Of a stretch of DNA of 64,000 nucleotides, positions 18,201 to 25,426 are shown one piece after another. Within the stretch, counting starts at the first letter, position 1, and every line of letters starts with the position of its first letter. The notes under the pieces are model-generated. The model was not told the origin of the DNA. It did no database searches and was given only the letters and a program-made list of their open reading frames with translations. The position numbers were made by a program, and so were the translations under genes. The stretch comes from Hyposmocoma kahamanoa (Eukaryota > Arthropoda > Insecta > Lepidoptera > Cosmopterigidae). Where the stretch lies: the NCBI RefSeq assembly GCF_003589595.1, contig NW_020656077.1, positions 2,830,810 through 2,894,809 on the forward strand, written 5' to 3'.

Positions 18201-20679
18201 TCTTGTCATTGGTTGTATTATAGATAGAATTTGGACATGTGTACATAAGTACAAAATTACTGTGTACTTTTTTTTTTCATTTTATATCATACACCATATT
18301 TTTTTATCTCTTGCATCTTGCGTCGCTTTAAATGTCTGGAATGTAACTTTTGCATGACCTTGTTCTTTAAACCTATACTTCAAAGAATTAGATTATAAGA
18401 CGAAGACAAAAATTTTAGATTTACTTTTTTTGTAGAAACAATCCTCAGTGTTAATTTTTTTGTGTACATATAATCAACTCCTTTATTAATATCCTACTGA
18501 TATACTCCTTCAAGAAAACCGTAGCCGTTGTACACCACACTTACCCAGATGGACTTCACATATCGACATATCACTGCCTGTATATAATAAGGCAGTATTG
18601 CTGAATACTACAACTGTAATAAGTATACAGCGAGGAGCAGACTAAGCGAAACTTTATCGCGAATCAAGCATCCATCTTTTTCGTAAAAAAATTGTAAGGT
18701 CAAAAGACTGCTTTATCCACGATAAGCTGCGCTTGCTCTGCTTCTCGCCGTGTGCTTAATTCATAATTGTAAACTTTTAAATAAAAAAAAGACCTCAAAT
18801 AGTCGTGAAATTACACCTATTTGTCAAATTTTATTGAATCGGTTACCGGAAAGTGCGCGAAACCGGATTCGTTCCCTAGTTTGCCACCCTTACAAGTGGA
18901 ATAATTTTTCAAATTTAAATGGGATCAATACTGAGGTACCCTCTTTCCAAAAAAAAGAAATCAGTTCACAAATACTGCGTTATCGTGAGTTATCGCGTAA
19001 CATACAAACAAAAAATCTCCTCTTTTTTGAAGTCGGTTAAAAAAGTTGTATTCTGTAATACAGCGCTATTGTATAAAGCCAGTGATATCTTGTAAATTCC
19101 CATTTTATTTTGAACTGATTAAAATACTTCAAACAAATCGTAGTATCTACGAGTCGACGATTGTTTCTGTAAAAGTTTGTGAATAAAGCTTGTATAGATA
19201 GCGTATCAGCTTCGAATGGCCGAGACGGGCAGTCCTACATGTGTGCTTGTTACGCTAGAGCCCGGACGGCGAAGAGAAGCGGCACCGAGAACACTTGCTC
19301 CAGATGAACCAGATCCTCGCCAAACAGGTCACCGAGATGAGCAAAATCATCGCTGGTAAGAGACAAGCTTTGAGTCTGCATGGACGGATACCTCAGTTCT
19401 GAATTACTTTCGAATTACGTTTGCCAGTATTTTAGTTGGAGTGATCAATATTGACTTAACAAAGTAGGACCTAATATTATAAACATAACATATGTTTAGT
19501 AAGTAACATGCAGACAAAACCCAGTATTATAGGTATAATATATGTTTAGAAAAACCGCCGTGCTGCAAACTGACAAGTAAGGAGGTCAATTCTTAGGTTA
19601 CACGAATCATGATGTACTTGTTTGTTTAGTGAACCCTTTCGTATTATATGACAGATGCAGTTGTAGTCATTTCAGTGATGATAATTGAAAGTCAAGCTTT
19701 ATTATATTAGCACTCCCATGCAGACTCTTAGATATTGCTTTTGATGTTGTGGTACTGATGCTGTTGTTTGAAATTTTTTATAAAAGTGTGTGTGATTACT
19801 CTCCTATCATAACATAGTAGCATTTTTCATGTATTCAAGTTGTATTAGTTTGTTTTAGAGTTTTGTATATTTTGCTAGTTTTTTTAAAGTAATTGTTAGA
19901 GTTTAGAAATGCCAGTGATTTTAAATATACCATGACCTGGAAGTAATTTTGACGAAATTTTGTGACAAAATTTTGAACCATACGAGTATTTCTCTTTAAA
20001 TCTTATGCGATTTGATTAAAAATGCACATACAATAAAAATAAAATATTATAACACTGGTAATTCTGATAGTTGTTGTAGTGACTAACTGGCACCGTGTGT
20101 CAACTGGCACGCAAGTAACAACATGCTTTGATGTCGTATCATTTCTGCAGGAACCAACATTGACCAAGGCCCGTCTACCGCAAACAACTGACCCGCCCTT
20201 CACTTACAACCGTTCTCCTCACTTGCACTCACTTCCTTAAGCTAGTCGAGCTCTAACATACTACTAGAAACGTCCATTAGTTGAGAAAAATCCGTTTTTA
20301 ATGGCGCTAGTTTCAAACTAGTTTCCCTCCGAATATTGCCTGTTCCCAATAGGGAAACTTGCAAATGATTACATAATAAGAAAGTCCCTTTCCTTTAATA
20401 CGTCTTGTAAGTAAATTGGCCAAGGCGGTCCGAAGGGCCCACCGAGTGTATTGCAGCATGGTTTCGTTTTGTGCATTTTGTTGTGAGTAGTTTTGTTTTT
20501 TTTTGCATTTTGTTTGCTTATTTAAGATTAAGTTTTACCTGATATTTAATTCCTATTTTCATTTTACAGTTAAAGCCTTAGAAGAGCTGCCTGTGCAAGG
20601 CGGGCGTACTGACTTGGATGACCGCTCCCCAGACGTAGAGTTGCCTATTTATCAGCAAAGGGAGAACTATTATTCCTAG
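1..20679 (+). CDS. kmr: kramer / PLEKHA5-6-7 family adaptor, 3' part of gene (17 exons)
   Basis: Seventeen GT/AG-bounded exons join without a phase conflict into 2,177 codons and a TAG at 20,677-20,679. Proteins of this family are junctional or cortical adaptors with N-terminal WW and/or PH domains and a C-terminal coiled-coil region; the N-terminal domains are upstream of this window. Seen here, in order: a basic EESMKRLLEWKQRM segment, a very large acidic serine-rich region, a repeated RAVSPRVR motif, an EELVLLLIQLRRRH helix, a long coiled coil (LEQLKGQLMDLEQQYEKSK onward), VQQLVTTLQLQRQELS, a disordered serine/tyrosine segment, then the C-terminal blocks LPTTRYADSIDQLL, IPERYIPEK, LSPEEQQKRQEKVESIKKML and HLLQMNQILAKQVTEMSKII. 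No catalytic domain is visible. The family call rests on recalled similarity of these blocks; the fly symbol is less certain than the family. Exons 3, 11 and 12 are phase 1-1 and exons 5, 6, 14 and 15 phase 0-0, so several could be skipped in frame. Confidence 0.8.
356..551 (+). CDS. kmr: kmr exon 2
   Basis: The acceptor TTTAATTCAG ends at 355 and the donor GAAG|GTACGT starts at 552. The exon encodes REESMKRLLEWKQRMLQS, a short amphipathic basic helix typical of this family, then SPLTRKS and a serine/tyrosine-rich stretch ending SSDDE. It ends in phase 1 (one base carried over). Confidence 0.85.
552..1358 (+). other. intron 2
   Basis: AT-rich intron of 807 bp. The long open frame that begins at 1,229 enters the next exon from here by chance; its first 43 codons are intronic because a good pyrimidine-rich acceptor (CACTTTTGCACCTCAG) ends at 1,358. 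I see no repeat or RNA gene in it. Confidence 0.7.
1359..4691 (+). CDS. kmr: kmr exon 3, giant acidic/serine-rich exon
   Basis: One uninterrupted 3,333-base exon of exactly 1,111 codons. It starts in phase 1 after the CACCTCAG acceptor and ends in phase 1 at GAAG|GTATCC, so skipping it keeps the frame. The protein is acidic and rich in Ser, Asn and Glu with little hydrophobic core, so mostly disordered. Short islands look constrained: SDTFRPASYYLGS, DEDALWRDNLRRVSHRHARS, TYVNCEF and KRFEIDREKLRQWDLMSSG. Tyrosine motifs of SH2-ligand type are scattered along it (YENM, YVEM, YMEL, YENV). The last 35 codons are GC-rich and glycine-rich. I recognise no folded domain; docking or scaffolding is an inference. 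Confidence 0.85.
4692..5073 (+). other. intron 3
   Basis: A 382-bp AT-rich intron from GAAG|GTATCC to the TTTTTCTTTTCAG acceptor. I see no repeat or gene. Confidence 0.75.
5074..5297 (+). CDS. kmr: kmr exon 4
   Basis: The acceptor TTTTCTTTTCAG and donor AAT|GTAAGT are both strong. The carried base plus CG makes an alanine codon, then SMSVSTNVELSTNN. The exon ends in phase 0. It contains VRAVSPRVRW, repeated almost exactly in the next exon, and is otherwise Ser/Asn/Gln rich. Confidence 0.85.
5386..5496 (+). CDS. kmr: kmr exon 5
   Basis: A 37-codon phase 0-0 exon between TTTGCAG and TTG|GTATGA. It encodes LIGPEDSWMTARS and then IRAVSPRVRRNTEP. The RAVSPRVR core is the same as in exon 4, so the two may be an old duplication or two copies of a short binding or phosphorylation motif. 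Confidence 0.8.
5638..5805 (+). CDS. kmr: kmr exon 6
   Basis: A 56-codon phase 0-0 exon between TGTATCAG and GAG|GTGCTT. It encodes RTHEELVLLLIQLRRRHAAT and a following helix. This leucine-rich helix begins the C-terminal coiled-coil region characteristic of PLEKHA5/6/7 proteins. The donor is weaker than its neighbours. Confidence 0.85.
5806..6119 (+). other. intron 6 with SINE tail fragment
   Basis: A 314-bp intron. About 5,936-5,990 contains TCCCACTGCTGGACAGGGG followed by TCTCCTCT, the end of the tRNA-derived SINE seen intact at 59,470-59,735, in the same (reverse) orientation. The rest is unremarkable. Confidence 0.55.
6120..6364 (+). CDS. kmr: kmr exon 7 (coiled coil)
   Basis: The exon lies between TTGTTATCAG and AAAG|GTACAT and ends in phase 2. 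It encodes ECLSSLKAMEREESLQRL then the heptad-like LEQLKGQLMDLEQQYEKSK and LVDNMVKLGSLYNRP. Strong coiled-coil character; this is one of the most family-typical parts of the protein. Confidence 0.9.
6605..6762 (+). CDS. kmr: kmr exon 8 (coiled coil)
   Basis: The acceptor CTCTTTCTAG joins AG+A to give arginine, followed by WLESAAAGRPLETEAARARV and a further helix ending DAIESLLTG. The donor CTG|GTAATT leaves one base. Alanine/leucine/glutamate-rich and helical, continuing the coiled coil of exon 7. Confidence 0.85.
7090..7124. repeat. 15-bp perfect hairpin
   Basis: AAAATGCAGTATGTA (7,090-7,104) and its exact complement TACATACTGCATTTT (7,110-7,124) are separated by 5 bases. It is AT-rich and may be fortuitous. 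Confidence 0.7.
7799..8264. mobile_element. inverted-repeat (MITE-like) element in intron 8
   Basis: The left end CATCAAGTATAGAACCAG followed by TAATAGAGACGAAAT is mirrored at 8,230-8,264 (ATTTCGTCTCTATTTCTGG then TTATGTACTCGATG), about 30 of 35 positions pairing. The 466-bp body has no coding capacity. No clear target-site duplication was seen, so the superfamily is not assigned. Confidence 0.65.
8878..8948. repeat. perfect 25-bp inverted repeat, 21-nt spacer
   Basis: The arm ACCAGGCCTTAGAGGATGG plus six A (8,878-8,902) is mirrored exactly at 8,924-8,948. The preceding bases (8,841-8,877, TATCAAGTGACAGGACGAAC and on) are the end of repeat family C in reverse orientation, so the hairpin sits at or replaces part of such a copy. 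The same CCATCCTCTAAGG string recurs at about 22,710. Confidence 0.9.
9758..10224. mobile_element. PIF/Harbinger-like non-autonomous element with TTA duplication
   Basis: The left end AGGTGGCTTTTCACCGGC followed by TAGGCGAGACGA mirrors the right end TCGTCTCGCCTCGCCGG then TGGGAAACCACCC. TTA occurs directly on both sides (9,755-9,757 and 10,225-10,227), fitting the TWA target duplication of PIF/Harbinger elements. The 467-bp body holds only short frames and an internal CG-rich patch, so it looks like an internally deleted copy. The superfamily call rests on the TSD and is moderate. Confidence 0.65.
10440..11590 (-). mobile_element. Penelope-like retroelement, 5'-truncated
   Basis: The coding part is at 10,871-11,584 on the minus strand. 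Downstream on that strand lies an untranslated tail that includes GGGCCCGAAACGTCGGTTTG (near 10,500-10,520) and TACGCGATTTAAATCCGGAA, which resemble Penelope-like 3' ends as I recall them. The 5' break falls just before codon 1 of the remaining frame. Boundaries are approximate; I saw no target-site duplication. Confidence 0.75.
10871..11584 (-). pseudogene. Penelope-like RT C-terminus plus GIY-YIG endonuclease (237 codons)
   Basis: The frame begins inside the reverse-transcriptase region: VAFLDILIKR (residues 9-18), then TVFRKKTHTDRYLNGNSHHH (27-46), the end of the palm/thumb in these elements. Residues 155-178 carry the GIY-YIG signature as GVYKL and SYIGQTKRS, with arginine 178 in CTRVKEH, and a later acidic segment REAIEIKK. 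In intact elements the RT and endonuclease act together to copy the RNA into chromosomal nicks. The catalytic RT part is missing, with an in-frame stop just upstream, so it is a dead copy. The ATG is internal to the original protein. Confidence 0.85.
11837..11970 (+). CDS. kmr: kmr exon 9
   Basis: The acceptor TTTGATTGTAG is followed by GVRGKLDTVNRGDYVGMG, a proline-rich APPPMPAPAG and EAELARVHAMLAHNSK. The end shown uses AAG|GTTTAT at 11,971. A second donor AAG|GTTTTC at 11,980 would add Val-Tyr-Lys in frame; both are weak, and the choice is undecided. Confidence 0.8.
11971..12564 (+). other. intron 9
   Basis: A 594-bp AT-rich intron. The only structure noted is the possible second donor at 11,980. 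I see no repeat or gene. Confidence 0.65.
12565..12697 (+). CDS. kmr: kmr exon 10 (coiled coil)
   Basis: It encodes KLEQTVADNARLERELQQL, then RRALQARRAAPQMSH, a leucine-zipper-like coiled coil. The acceptor GATGTGGCAG has a poor pyrimidine tract, so the 5' boundary is the least certain of this set; the donor GATG|GTGAGA is excellent. Ends in phase 1. Confidence 0.8.
12698..13447 (+). other. intron 10 with SINE
   Basis: A 750-bp intron. A tRNA-derived SINE lies in it in reverse orientation at 12,861-13,060. The remainder is AT-rich with no feature seen. Confidence 0.7.
12861..13060 (-). mobile_element. tRNA-derived SINE, family A
   Basis: On the minus strand the copy starts with a tRNA-like head holding an A-box (TGGCCGAACGG) and a B-box (GGTTCGATTCC), then GAGAAATATTTGTACC and ends with TAGTGCGGGGCTATGAG. 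The same order is seen in the forward copies at 43,328 and 60,671. It is not a functional tRNA gene because the head continues directly into the SINE body. Confidence 0.85.
13448..13570 (+). CDS. kmr: kmr exon 11
   Basis: A 123-base phase 1-1 exon between GTTATTCCCAG and TCAG|GTAAAA. It encodes VTRVQQLVTTLQLQRQELSR and AVRHLTHQSHTLQS, a helix strongly typical of PLEKHA5/6/7 proteins. It can be skipped in frame. Confidence 0.9.
13732..13922. mobile_element. MITE family E, copy 1
   Basis: The terminal repeats TCGATACCTCCAATAAACAC then TACGCCAACT and, at the right, AGTTGGCGTAGTGTTCATTG then GAGATATCGA are near-perfect complements of about 30 bp. The body shares GGCTGTTTACAAAAATAACA with the copies at 50,450 and 52,180. 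It ends 53 bp before exon 12, so it covers part of the intron that would hold the branch site region. Confidence 0.85.
13976..14191 (+). CDS. kmr: kmr exon 12
   Basis: A 216-base phase 1-1 exon between CCAATTGCAG and TTTG|GTAAAA. It encodes GKRRLTSSWQETNLDTG and then a tyrosine-containing disordered segment (ESHYEYELASQ, EPLYVDTRAG). It can be skipped in frame. Confidence 0.85.
14192..14684 (+). other. intron 12
   Basis: A 493-bp AT-rich intron ending in a very strong acceptor (TTTTTTATGTTTTCACAG). No repeat or gene seen. Confidence 0.65.
14685..15439 (+). CDS. kmr: kmr exon 13
   Basis: A 755-base exon ending at GAC|GTAAGT in phase 0. It starts GNLSNVEKQEIKTVRIVKRE, a basic patch, and then has a tandem duplication: LQPMSDWPSNN followed by LQPMSDWSSNN. 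The middle is Ser/Tyr/Asp-rich and disordered (SSSLPRTDFSEF, SNYDYSRDL). The last third has SSVMSLTRCPMELSPIFKSE, AAKQIITEMSEPKNG and the basic VPKEKRRHYTAPHHLSAKTL. Confidence 0.85.
15440..15859 (+). other. intron 13 with hairpin
   Basis: A 420-bp AT-rich intron. It carries the 57-nt near-perfect hairpin at 15,659-15,715; nothing else seen. Confidence 0.65.
15659..15715. repeat. near-perfect 26-bp hairpin in intron 13
   Basis: TATTCTTAAAGTAATGCATG plus CAAATC (15,659-15,684) pairs at 25 of 26 positions with 15,690-15,715, with a 5-nt GTGTT loop. It could be a tiny foldback element or a template for a small RNA; the very short loop and near-perfect stem argue against a standard miRNA. Confidence 0.9.
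15860..16030 (+). CDS. kmr: kmr exon 14
   Basis: A 57-codon phase 0-0 exon between CATTTTGTAG and AAG|GTCAGC. It encodes KMGRSLDDADMERALRAAP, PDVVRSALPTTRYADSIDQL and PQKILIPERYIPEK. This block, with the YADSIDQLL and IPERY cores, is among the strongest family markers in the gene. Confidence 0.92.
16252..16292 (+). repeat. SINE family A tail fragment
   Basis: CCTAGTGCGGGGCTATGTTG followed by AGTGTGTGCGTTATTATT equals the 3' end of the copy at 60,671-60,890. The head is absent. It lies in intron 14, 45 bp before exon 15. Confidence 0.8.
16338..16433 (+). CDS. kmr: kmr exon 15
   Basis: A 32-codon phase 0-0 exon between CTATGTACAG and AAG|GTAACC. It encodes PPELSPEEQQKRQEKVESIK then KMLSSSSADPSK. 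The EEQQKRQEKVESIKKML helix is a conserved PLEKHA5/6/7 C-terminal element. Confidence 0.9.
16916..17195 (-). repeat. repeat family C, reverse copy
   Basis: Reading forward on + it has CGAACAAGCTGTACGCC, then AGCTTTAAATCGCAAA, CCGAACCCATCTAAATCGG and CACAAGGAGCTCTACTG. About 13 copies in the window share these blocks. In the opposite orientation copies end in an A-rich tail (TATTATAAAAAAA), so the element is taken to run on the minus strand here. Nature: retroposon-like, not assigned to a named family. Confidence 0.85.
18783..19043 (-). repeat. repeat family D, reverse fragment
   Basis: It has GACCTCAAATAGTCGTG, GTTTGCCACCCTTACAAG, ATACTGAGGTACCCTC and ends TTTTTTGAAGTCGGTTAA. These blocks match, in reverse, the copies at 53,826 and 59,783. 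The middle section of the full-length element is missing. Confidence 0.8.
19259..19355 (+). CDS. kmr: kmr exon 16
   Basis: Between TTACGCTAG and GCTG|GTAAGA. It encodes SPDGEEKRHREHLLQMNQIL and AKQVTEMSKIIA. The HLLQMNQILAKQVTEMSKII helix is a conserved family C-terminal block. It ends in phase 1, which fits either the acceptor at 20,151 or the one at 20,570. The pyrimidine tract is weak. Confidence 0.88.
19356..20569 (+). other. intron 16 containing a possible alternative exon
   Basis: A 1,214-bp intron. A strong acceptor at 20,150 opens a short in-frame alternative end (listed separately). About 19,470-19,545 contains two similar AT-rich 25-bp blocks around ATATGTTTAG. Nothing else seen. 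Confidence 0.65.
20151..20191 (+). CDS. kmr: possible alternative terminal exon of kmr
   Basis: The acceptor TCATTTCTGCAG ends at 20,150. The base carried from exon 16 plus GA makes glycine, and the frame then reads GTNIDQGPSTANN followed by TGA at 20,189-20,191. Use of this acceptor would replace the last 37 residues by 13. Support is the strong acceptor, the correct phase and in-frame codons only; it could be a fortuitous site. Confidence 0.4.
20570..20679 (+). CDS. kmr: kmr exon 17, C-terminus and stop
   Basis: The acceptor CATTTTACAG joins G+TT to give valine, then KALEELPVQGGRTDLDDRSP and DVELPIYQQRENYYS, ending with TAG at 20,677. The acidic DLDDRSPDVELP and terminal tyrosines are suggestive of a short binding tail, which is an inference. 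Confidence 0.85.
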
Positions 20680-21680
20680 AAGTATATTTCTCTAATGAGA
20701 AGCGTTCAATATTCAGGGAACAGTGCGTGTTACATCCACCAAGGAACCTGTAATACAGATATGCCTCACTATTTCCGGTGGTTAGTTGGAGACTATGGAC
20801 ATAAATAAAGCAGAATATACATATATTGTGAACAACGGTGAACATACAGGTTGTTATGAATATGTCTATAATACTGAACAGCTTTAAGTCAGAAATTAAT
20901 TTTATTCTAGGATTACTGTTTTGCCTTTCCATTCAAATCTGTCGTTGCTGTGACATAACATGAAGGGAAGTTAAAATACGCAATACATAATATTTTTGAT
21001 TCTGGCGAAAGTGCCATGGGCGCTTTGATATGGACTTACTATTTGACCTTTTTGTAACATCCTGTATGACGTGTACTCCATGGCTAATAACGTATATATG
21101 ACGTTCGTACCTTCTAAAGTATTATGTTTCTTTGACAATGTTTACGGGATCGTTAAGATCATTTTCATAATTCAGTCAAGGCCAGTTCAGAATCTCTGAT
21201 TTATTCTCGTCTATTAATTTATTTAAGGTTAACTCATTTAAAATTAGACATCATTAGTAAATATTATAACAGGAACATGTTTCTGACTTGGTTCAATTTC
21301 GATTCTGAAGAGTAGCTGTAACTAAATACTAAGCAAAAAATATATAATCAAATTTCCTGGCTTTAAAACTAACGGTAAGCGTAGAATGTTCAATTAATAG
21401 GACTAATATTCGAATTTTTCGACTCTAACACTTCTATAGGCAAATCTATTATGCCCACAATTATACTTGTTATATATCTACTTATATACATTTGAAACTG
21501 TTGTAGTGGTTAGACTAACTTATGATATGGACTTGTTATAGTAGAGTTTGTAATCCGCGCGAATTGTAGTTTTGAATCTAAATGTTTATGTTGATTTTCT
21601 GTGTAATGTAAAGTCAATTAATTACATCACTTTTTACCGCCTCTGTATAATAAAGTACAATTAAGTTTTTTTTGCTAATA
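20680..21680 (+). other. 3' UTR, proximal part (end uncertain)
   Basis: AT-rich sequence after the stop with AATAAA at 20,814-20,819 and 21,649-21,654. Further AATAAA strings at 22,986, 23,452 and 30,073 leave open a much longer UTR. No open frame here looks coding. Confidence 0.5.
20814..20819 (+). terminator. kmr: candidate poly(A) signal (AATAAA)
   Basis: First AATAAA after the kmr stop, 135 bp downstream. A second at 21,649-21,654 is equally good. RNA 3'-end data would be needed to choose. Confidence 0.35.
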
Positions 21681-24107
21681 TCGGTGTTTACAATGCGCTG
21701 TTCGCTTTCACATATCTTATGTATCATATCTTTAACATAATATGTTTGTACATATTATGTACTATTTATGTATTTAAGATTTACGATATAGATTTTTGAA
21801 TTCTTTTAACGTTTGCTCAATTTTTGCAACATTCCCGCAATAGTCGTATAGTTAACTGTAGAAGTCGCTGACCACCTAGAGATGTTCATATCAACTTTCC
21901 TTAAATAATACTGATATTATTAAAATATTACGTATTTTTGACCTGGCTGTAACTGTAAATGGTACGCAATAGAGCAGGTTTCTTTGATCGGGTTTTCCTT
22001 CAATACTGTCGTTAAATAACATTAATTAAGGAGTAATATTTTAATTCACATAATTTATTTTCTAAATTTTAGAACAATTCACTGAATTATTACTACTATA
22101 AATAAATAAAGATTATAATCAAATCTATTTATGTACTTCAAATCACCACATGTACACCATCTGTAGTTATTCAGTTACATGTGCTGACTGTACAAGTAGC
22201 TATCATGTGTAGCTATTTAATTTGTACTTGTAAAGGTGGTCCCACATCTAAGTTATATCTAATTTCCATTATGCGTATAATTGTTTATAAAGAACATATA
22301 AATGACAATTGTTTTCTCCCCAAACGATCTGTAAATTTCTTTATCTACACACATCATAAACTCTATATAATGTGTTCAAAAACCGCAAATTAGGACCAGC
22401 ATAGAGGTAAACTGTTTTGTTAGAACAAATTTCTTATCTGTGAAAATGTTATTATTGCTTCATACTAACATCGAATTCGATGTTATTATTACATTCAAAT
22501 TTCGAACATCTCCGAAAAACAAAACAATTCGATTGGACCTCACTTCTAATATCAGTCGAGATGATGTTTTATCTAAATGAAATGTCAATAGCAAACAATT
22601 TTGACTATTGCGCAATGATTGCACACGATATATGATATATCGAACGATATGATAGTTGGAGCCGATTCTAGTTTGTCTATGAATCAAAAATAAGAACTAC
22701 GGTTCTGTTCCATCCTCTAAGGGTTGTGTGATATGCGTGAGAAAAGTTTTTATTTGCCGCCATTTCGCCAGCGTAGCATGCAGTTCCTGAACACATCACA
22801 GAGAGCTTATAATATTTGTGTAGATAAAGCAGTGTATGTAACTGTACATAATTAGGCATTAAAATACTCGTGTGATATTTTTATGAAACTCGCCTGTCGG
22901 CTCGTTTCATAAACCTTCGCTCGTGCTTTGGTGCCTTTCATTATATAACAGTCGTATAAACTACTATTTTAATGTTATTGTTCATAATAAATATACATGC
23001 TTTCAATGACGTTGTGAAAGAATTAACTGGGTGCCAGTTGGTTTCAACGATAATCGCGACAAGCTAAGAATAACCGATGAGGCGCTTGTTAGCACAAACG
23101 ATAGAGAACAACAATTCTCAGTTAAAGATTTCCTTTAAAATGCATGTCGGTGATGAACGATATTTACCATGTCAACATTCGTAGCAGTGTTTTATAAACC
23201 TTATTGGAGAATTGTGTAATGAAACTTCTCAAATTATACCTCCACACTAGAGGCATAATTTGAGAAATTTCATTACAGCACCCTCGAAACGATTGACTGC
23301 GATTAACTATTTTTATTTGGCCAGTTGGTAATGGCTTTTCTCGTAAGTCTTTTCGGAAGGGCCTTGAATTGTTACTCTAGATATAAGATTAGCCACTTAG
23401 TTATAGTAAAATTGTATTTAAACGATATTTAAAGACGATGCCATGTTAATCAATAAAAAAATATTAGCCCTAGATAAAGCACATTTAAAATAAAAATAAA
23501 AATATTGTGTGTATAAATATTGTACAGTGGGTCACGCAGTAGAGTATACTGTGTTTTTTAATTTCCGAGTGTTCTTGGTTTAAAATTATTAAATCGTAAA
23601 TTTTATCAGATTTTATAACAACGTGTGACCATCTGTACATTTTCATCTAATTAAAAAAAACGAATGACAATGCGTTTTAGTATTATTTCGTTTCGTTTGT
23701 ATGTACTTGTATTATAATTTGTTTTTTTTTAGTAAATTTGTAATTTGTATTATTAATTCTGTCTTTATTTATAATTATGAACTAATTAATACTTATGTAT
23801 ACAGTTATCTGTATTGCTACGTCGGATTATGGTATATACAGTAAAATGTGTTTTGGATGAAAGATGTTTTCGCATAGTACGACAAAGTACCAAATTAAAC
23901 ATTTATGCACAGTATTGTAGTTGTCAATTTTAGGTAGGCATAATGCAGGGTCCTAATTTATTGTGTACAATCGGCTATGGAAGTAAGTTCCTTTTATACC
24001 AGCCTTTGAGAATATTACGAAGAAGTTTTGTTCTCTACGATAATTCTATTTAGATATTATTTGTTTAGTGTGGAATCCAATGATATATACTAAAATGATC
24101 TTGTATA
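21681..24107. other. 3' UTR or downstream flank, no gene seen
   Basis: AT-rich, few repeats compared with the region after 30 kb. Contains the hairpin at 23,215-23,277, a short inverted repeat TTATGAAAC/GTTTCATAA at 22,881-22,912, and AATAAA at 22,986 and 23,452. The relative lack of repeats would fit transcribed 3' UTR, but this is only suggestive. Confidence 0.4.
23215..23277. repeat. 63-nt near-perfect hairpin
   Basis: Arms TGTAATGAAACTTCTCAAAT plus TAT (23,215-23,237) and 23,255-23,277 pair at 22 of 23 positions. After one internal mismatch CCTC/GAGG extends the stem towards a 7-nt loop (CACACTA), giving about 26 paired of 28. Size and loop would suit a small-RNA precursor or a minimal foldback repeat. 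Confidence 0.9.
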
Positions 24108-24315
24108 CAAATAATCTCAGTAAAGAGTACTAAAAAACCGGATTCATCCCTTAGTTTGCCGCCCTTAGAGGTGGAATATTTTCTTCATATTTAAATGGGA
24201 CCTATACTGAGGTTCACAAATCCGTTCACAAAGCCGGAGTTATCGCGCAATATATATATAAAAAAACATACAGTCGAATTGAGAACCTTCATCTTTTTTT
24301 GAAGCCAGATATAGA
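24108..24315 (-). repeat. repeat family D, reverse fragment
   Basis: It starts AATAATCTCAGTAAAGAG, TACTAAAAAACCGG, then GTTTGCCGCCCTTAGAGG and ends with TTGAAGCCAGATATAG. It lacks two internal parts of the full copies at 53,826 and 59,783. Confidence 0.8.
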
Positions 24316-24885
24316 TAAAAAGGATCATTGATATATTCGGTTGTTGAATTTGTCGTTTGCGGGAGTTAATTTCTTCTACAGTACAATTATAGTCTTCAAA
24401 AACCGGTTAGTAGGTAGTACACAAGTAAATTGGACCCAATTTAGAACTCTTTAATGATATAACGAGTTATATGTGTGACTTTGACTGCATCACGTTAAGT
24501 ACGGTTAGGGGAACGAAACGGCAACGTTTGTGATAAAACATGTGTTATATGCAACTAACAATTGGCTAATATTTGATTTGAATTTTTTCGTACTTATGTA
24601 CTGACCTCGTTTACTTTTTTTAGCATCTTTTGCTAATGTTAGAAAGAGGCGTCATCTATGCATGATTTTCAGAAGCTCCTTACTCGAATTCATGCTGGAT
24701 CGTCAAATTTGTTAATTTCGTCGCCTATTCTCCATTATAATGTTTTAATTATTACAGATTTAAAAAATATGTACACTAAGTTAATTTTAACAAATGACAT
24801 TAGAAGCAGGATTGTGTCGTACGAATCGACAGATTTTTTCTCTATAATAGCAAAAGTTGTTATTTGTGTACACAGACATTGTAAT

Positions 24886-25418
24886 CAGGGATGCCGCTAA
24901 TGTGGGTTATGACGACATATGCAGATGTGGACGTGAATGCGAATTTTTCATCGTTGAAATTTGCAGATGCAGATGTGTGAAAAACATATAGTTTTTTTTA
25001 ATAAATGTCATGTGATCATGGATCATTGTGAATTTGGTGTTTATTGAATTATCATTAATTTAAGTAATTTTACATAATTTTACAAAAGAGATTAAAGATG
25101 AAATAGAATATTATGACATTTACTAGTACTTAAAGTGTTTAAGGATATCGTGAGTCGTCCTTCATGCGAATAGACCTGGGCTACATTGAATGAAAAAGTT
25201 CGTAAGTCAATGTAAACTCAATCATTTTTGTTTCGAAAATAAACAGGTCGTTGCCAGCATTACATGCCCAATTCTCGATCCTTGATGGGCTAATTAAAAC
25301 ACTAGTAAACAACACTGAGTATTCTTATCGCTACCTAAAAATAATCTCCAAAAACAACCGCGGATTATCCGCATATTTAAATATGCGGATGTACATGCAG
25401 ACGTCTGCGGCATCCCTA
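24886..25418. mobile_element. hAT-like non-autonomous element, 533 bp
   Basis: The left end CAGGGATGCCGC is mirrored by GCGGCATCCCTA at the right. The flanks ATTGTAAT (24,878-24,885) and ATTGCAAC (25,419-25,426) agree at 6 of 8 positions, consistent with an aged 8-bp hAT duplication. The ends are rich in GCAGATGTG / CATATTTAAATATGCGGATG subrepeats. The interior has no transposase. Confidence 0.7.
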
Positions 25419-25426
25419 ATTGCAAC

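Larger units (their letters stand above)
16434..19258 (+). other. intron 15, repeat-bearing
   Basis: A 2,825-bp intron. It holds a reverse copy of repeat family C (16,916-17,195) and a reverse fragment of repeat family D (18,783-19,043). The rest is AT-rich without recognisable coding. Confidence 0.65.
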
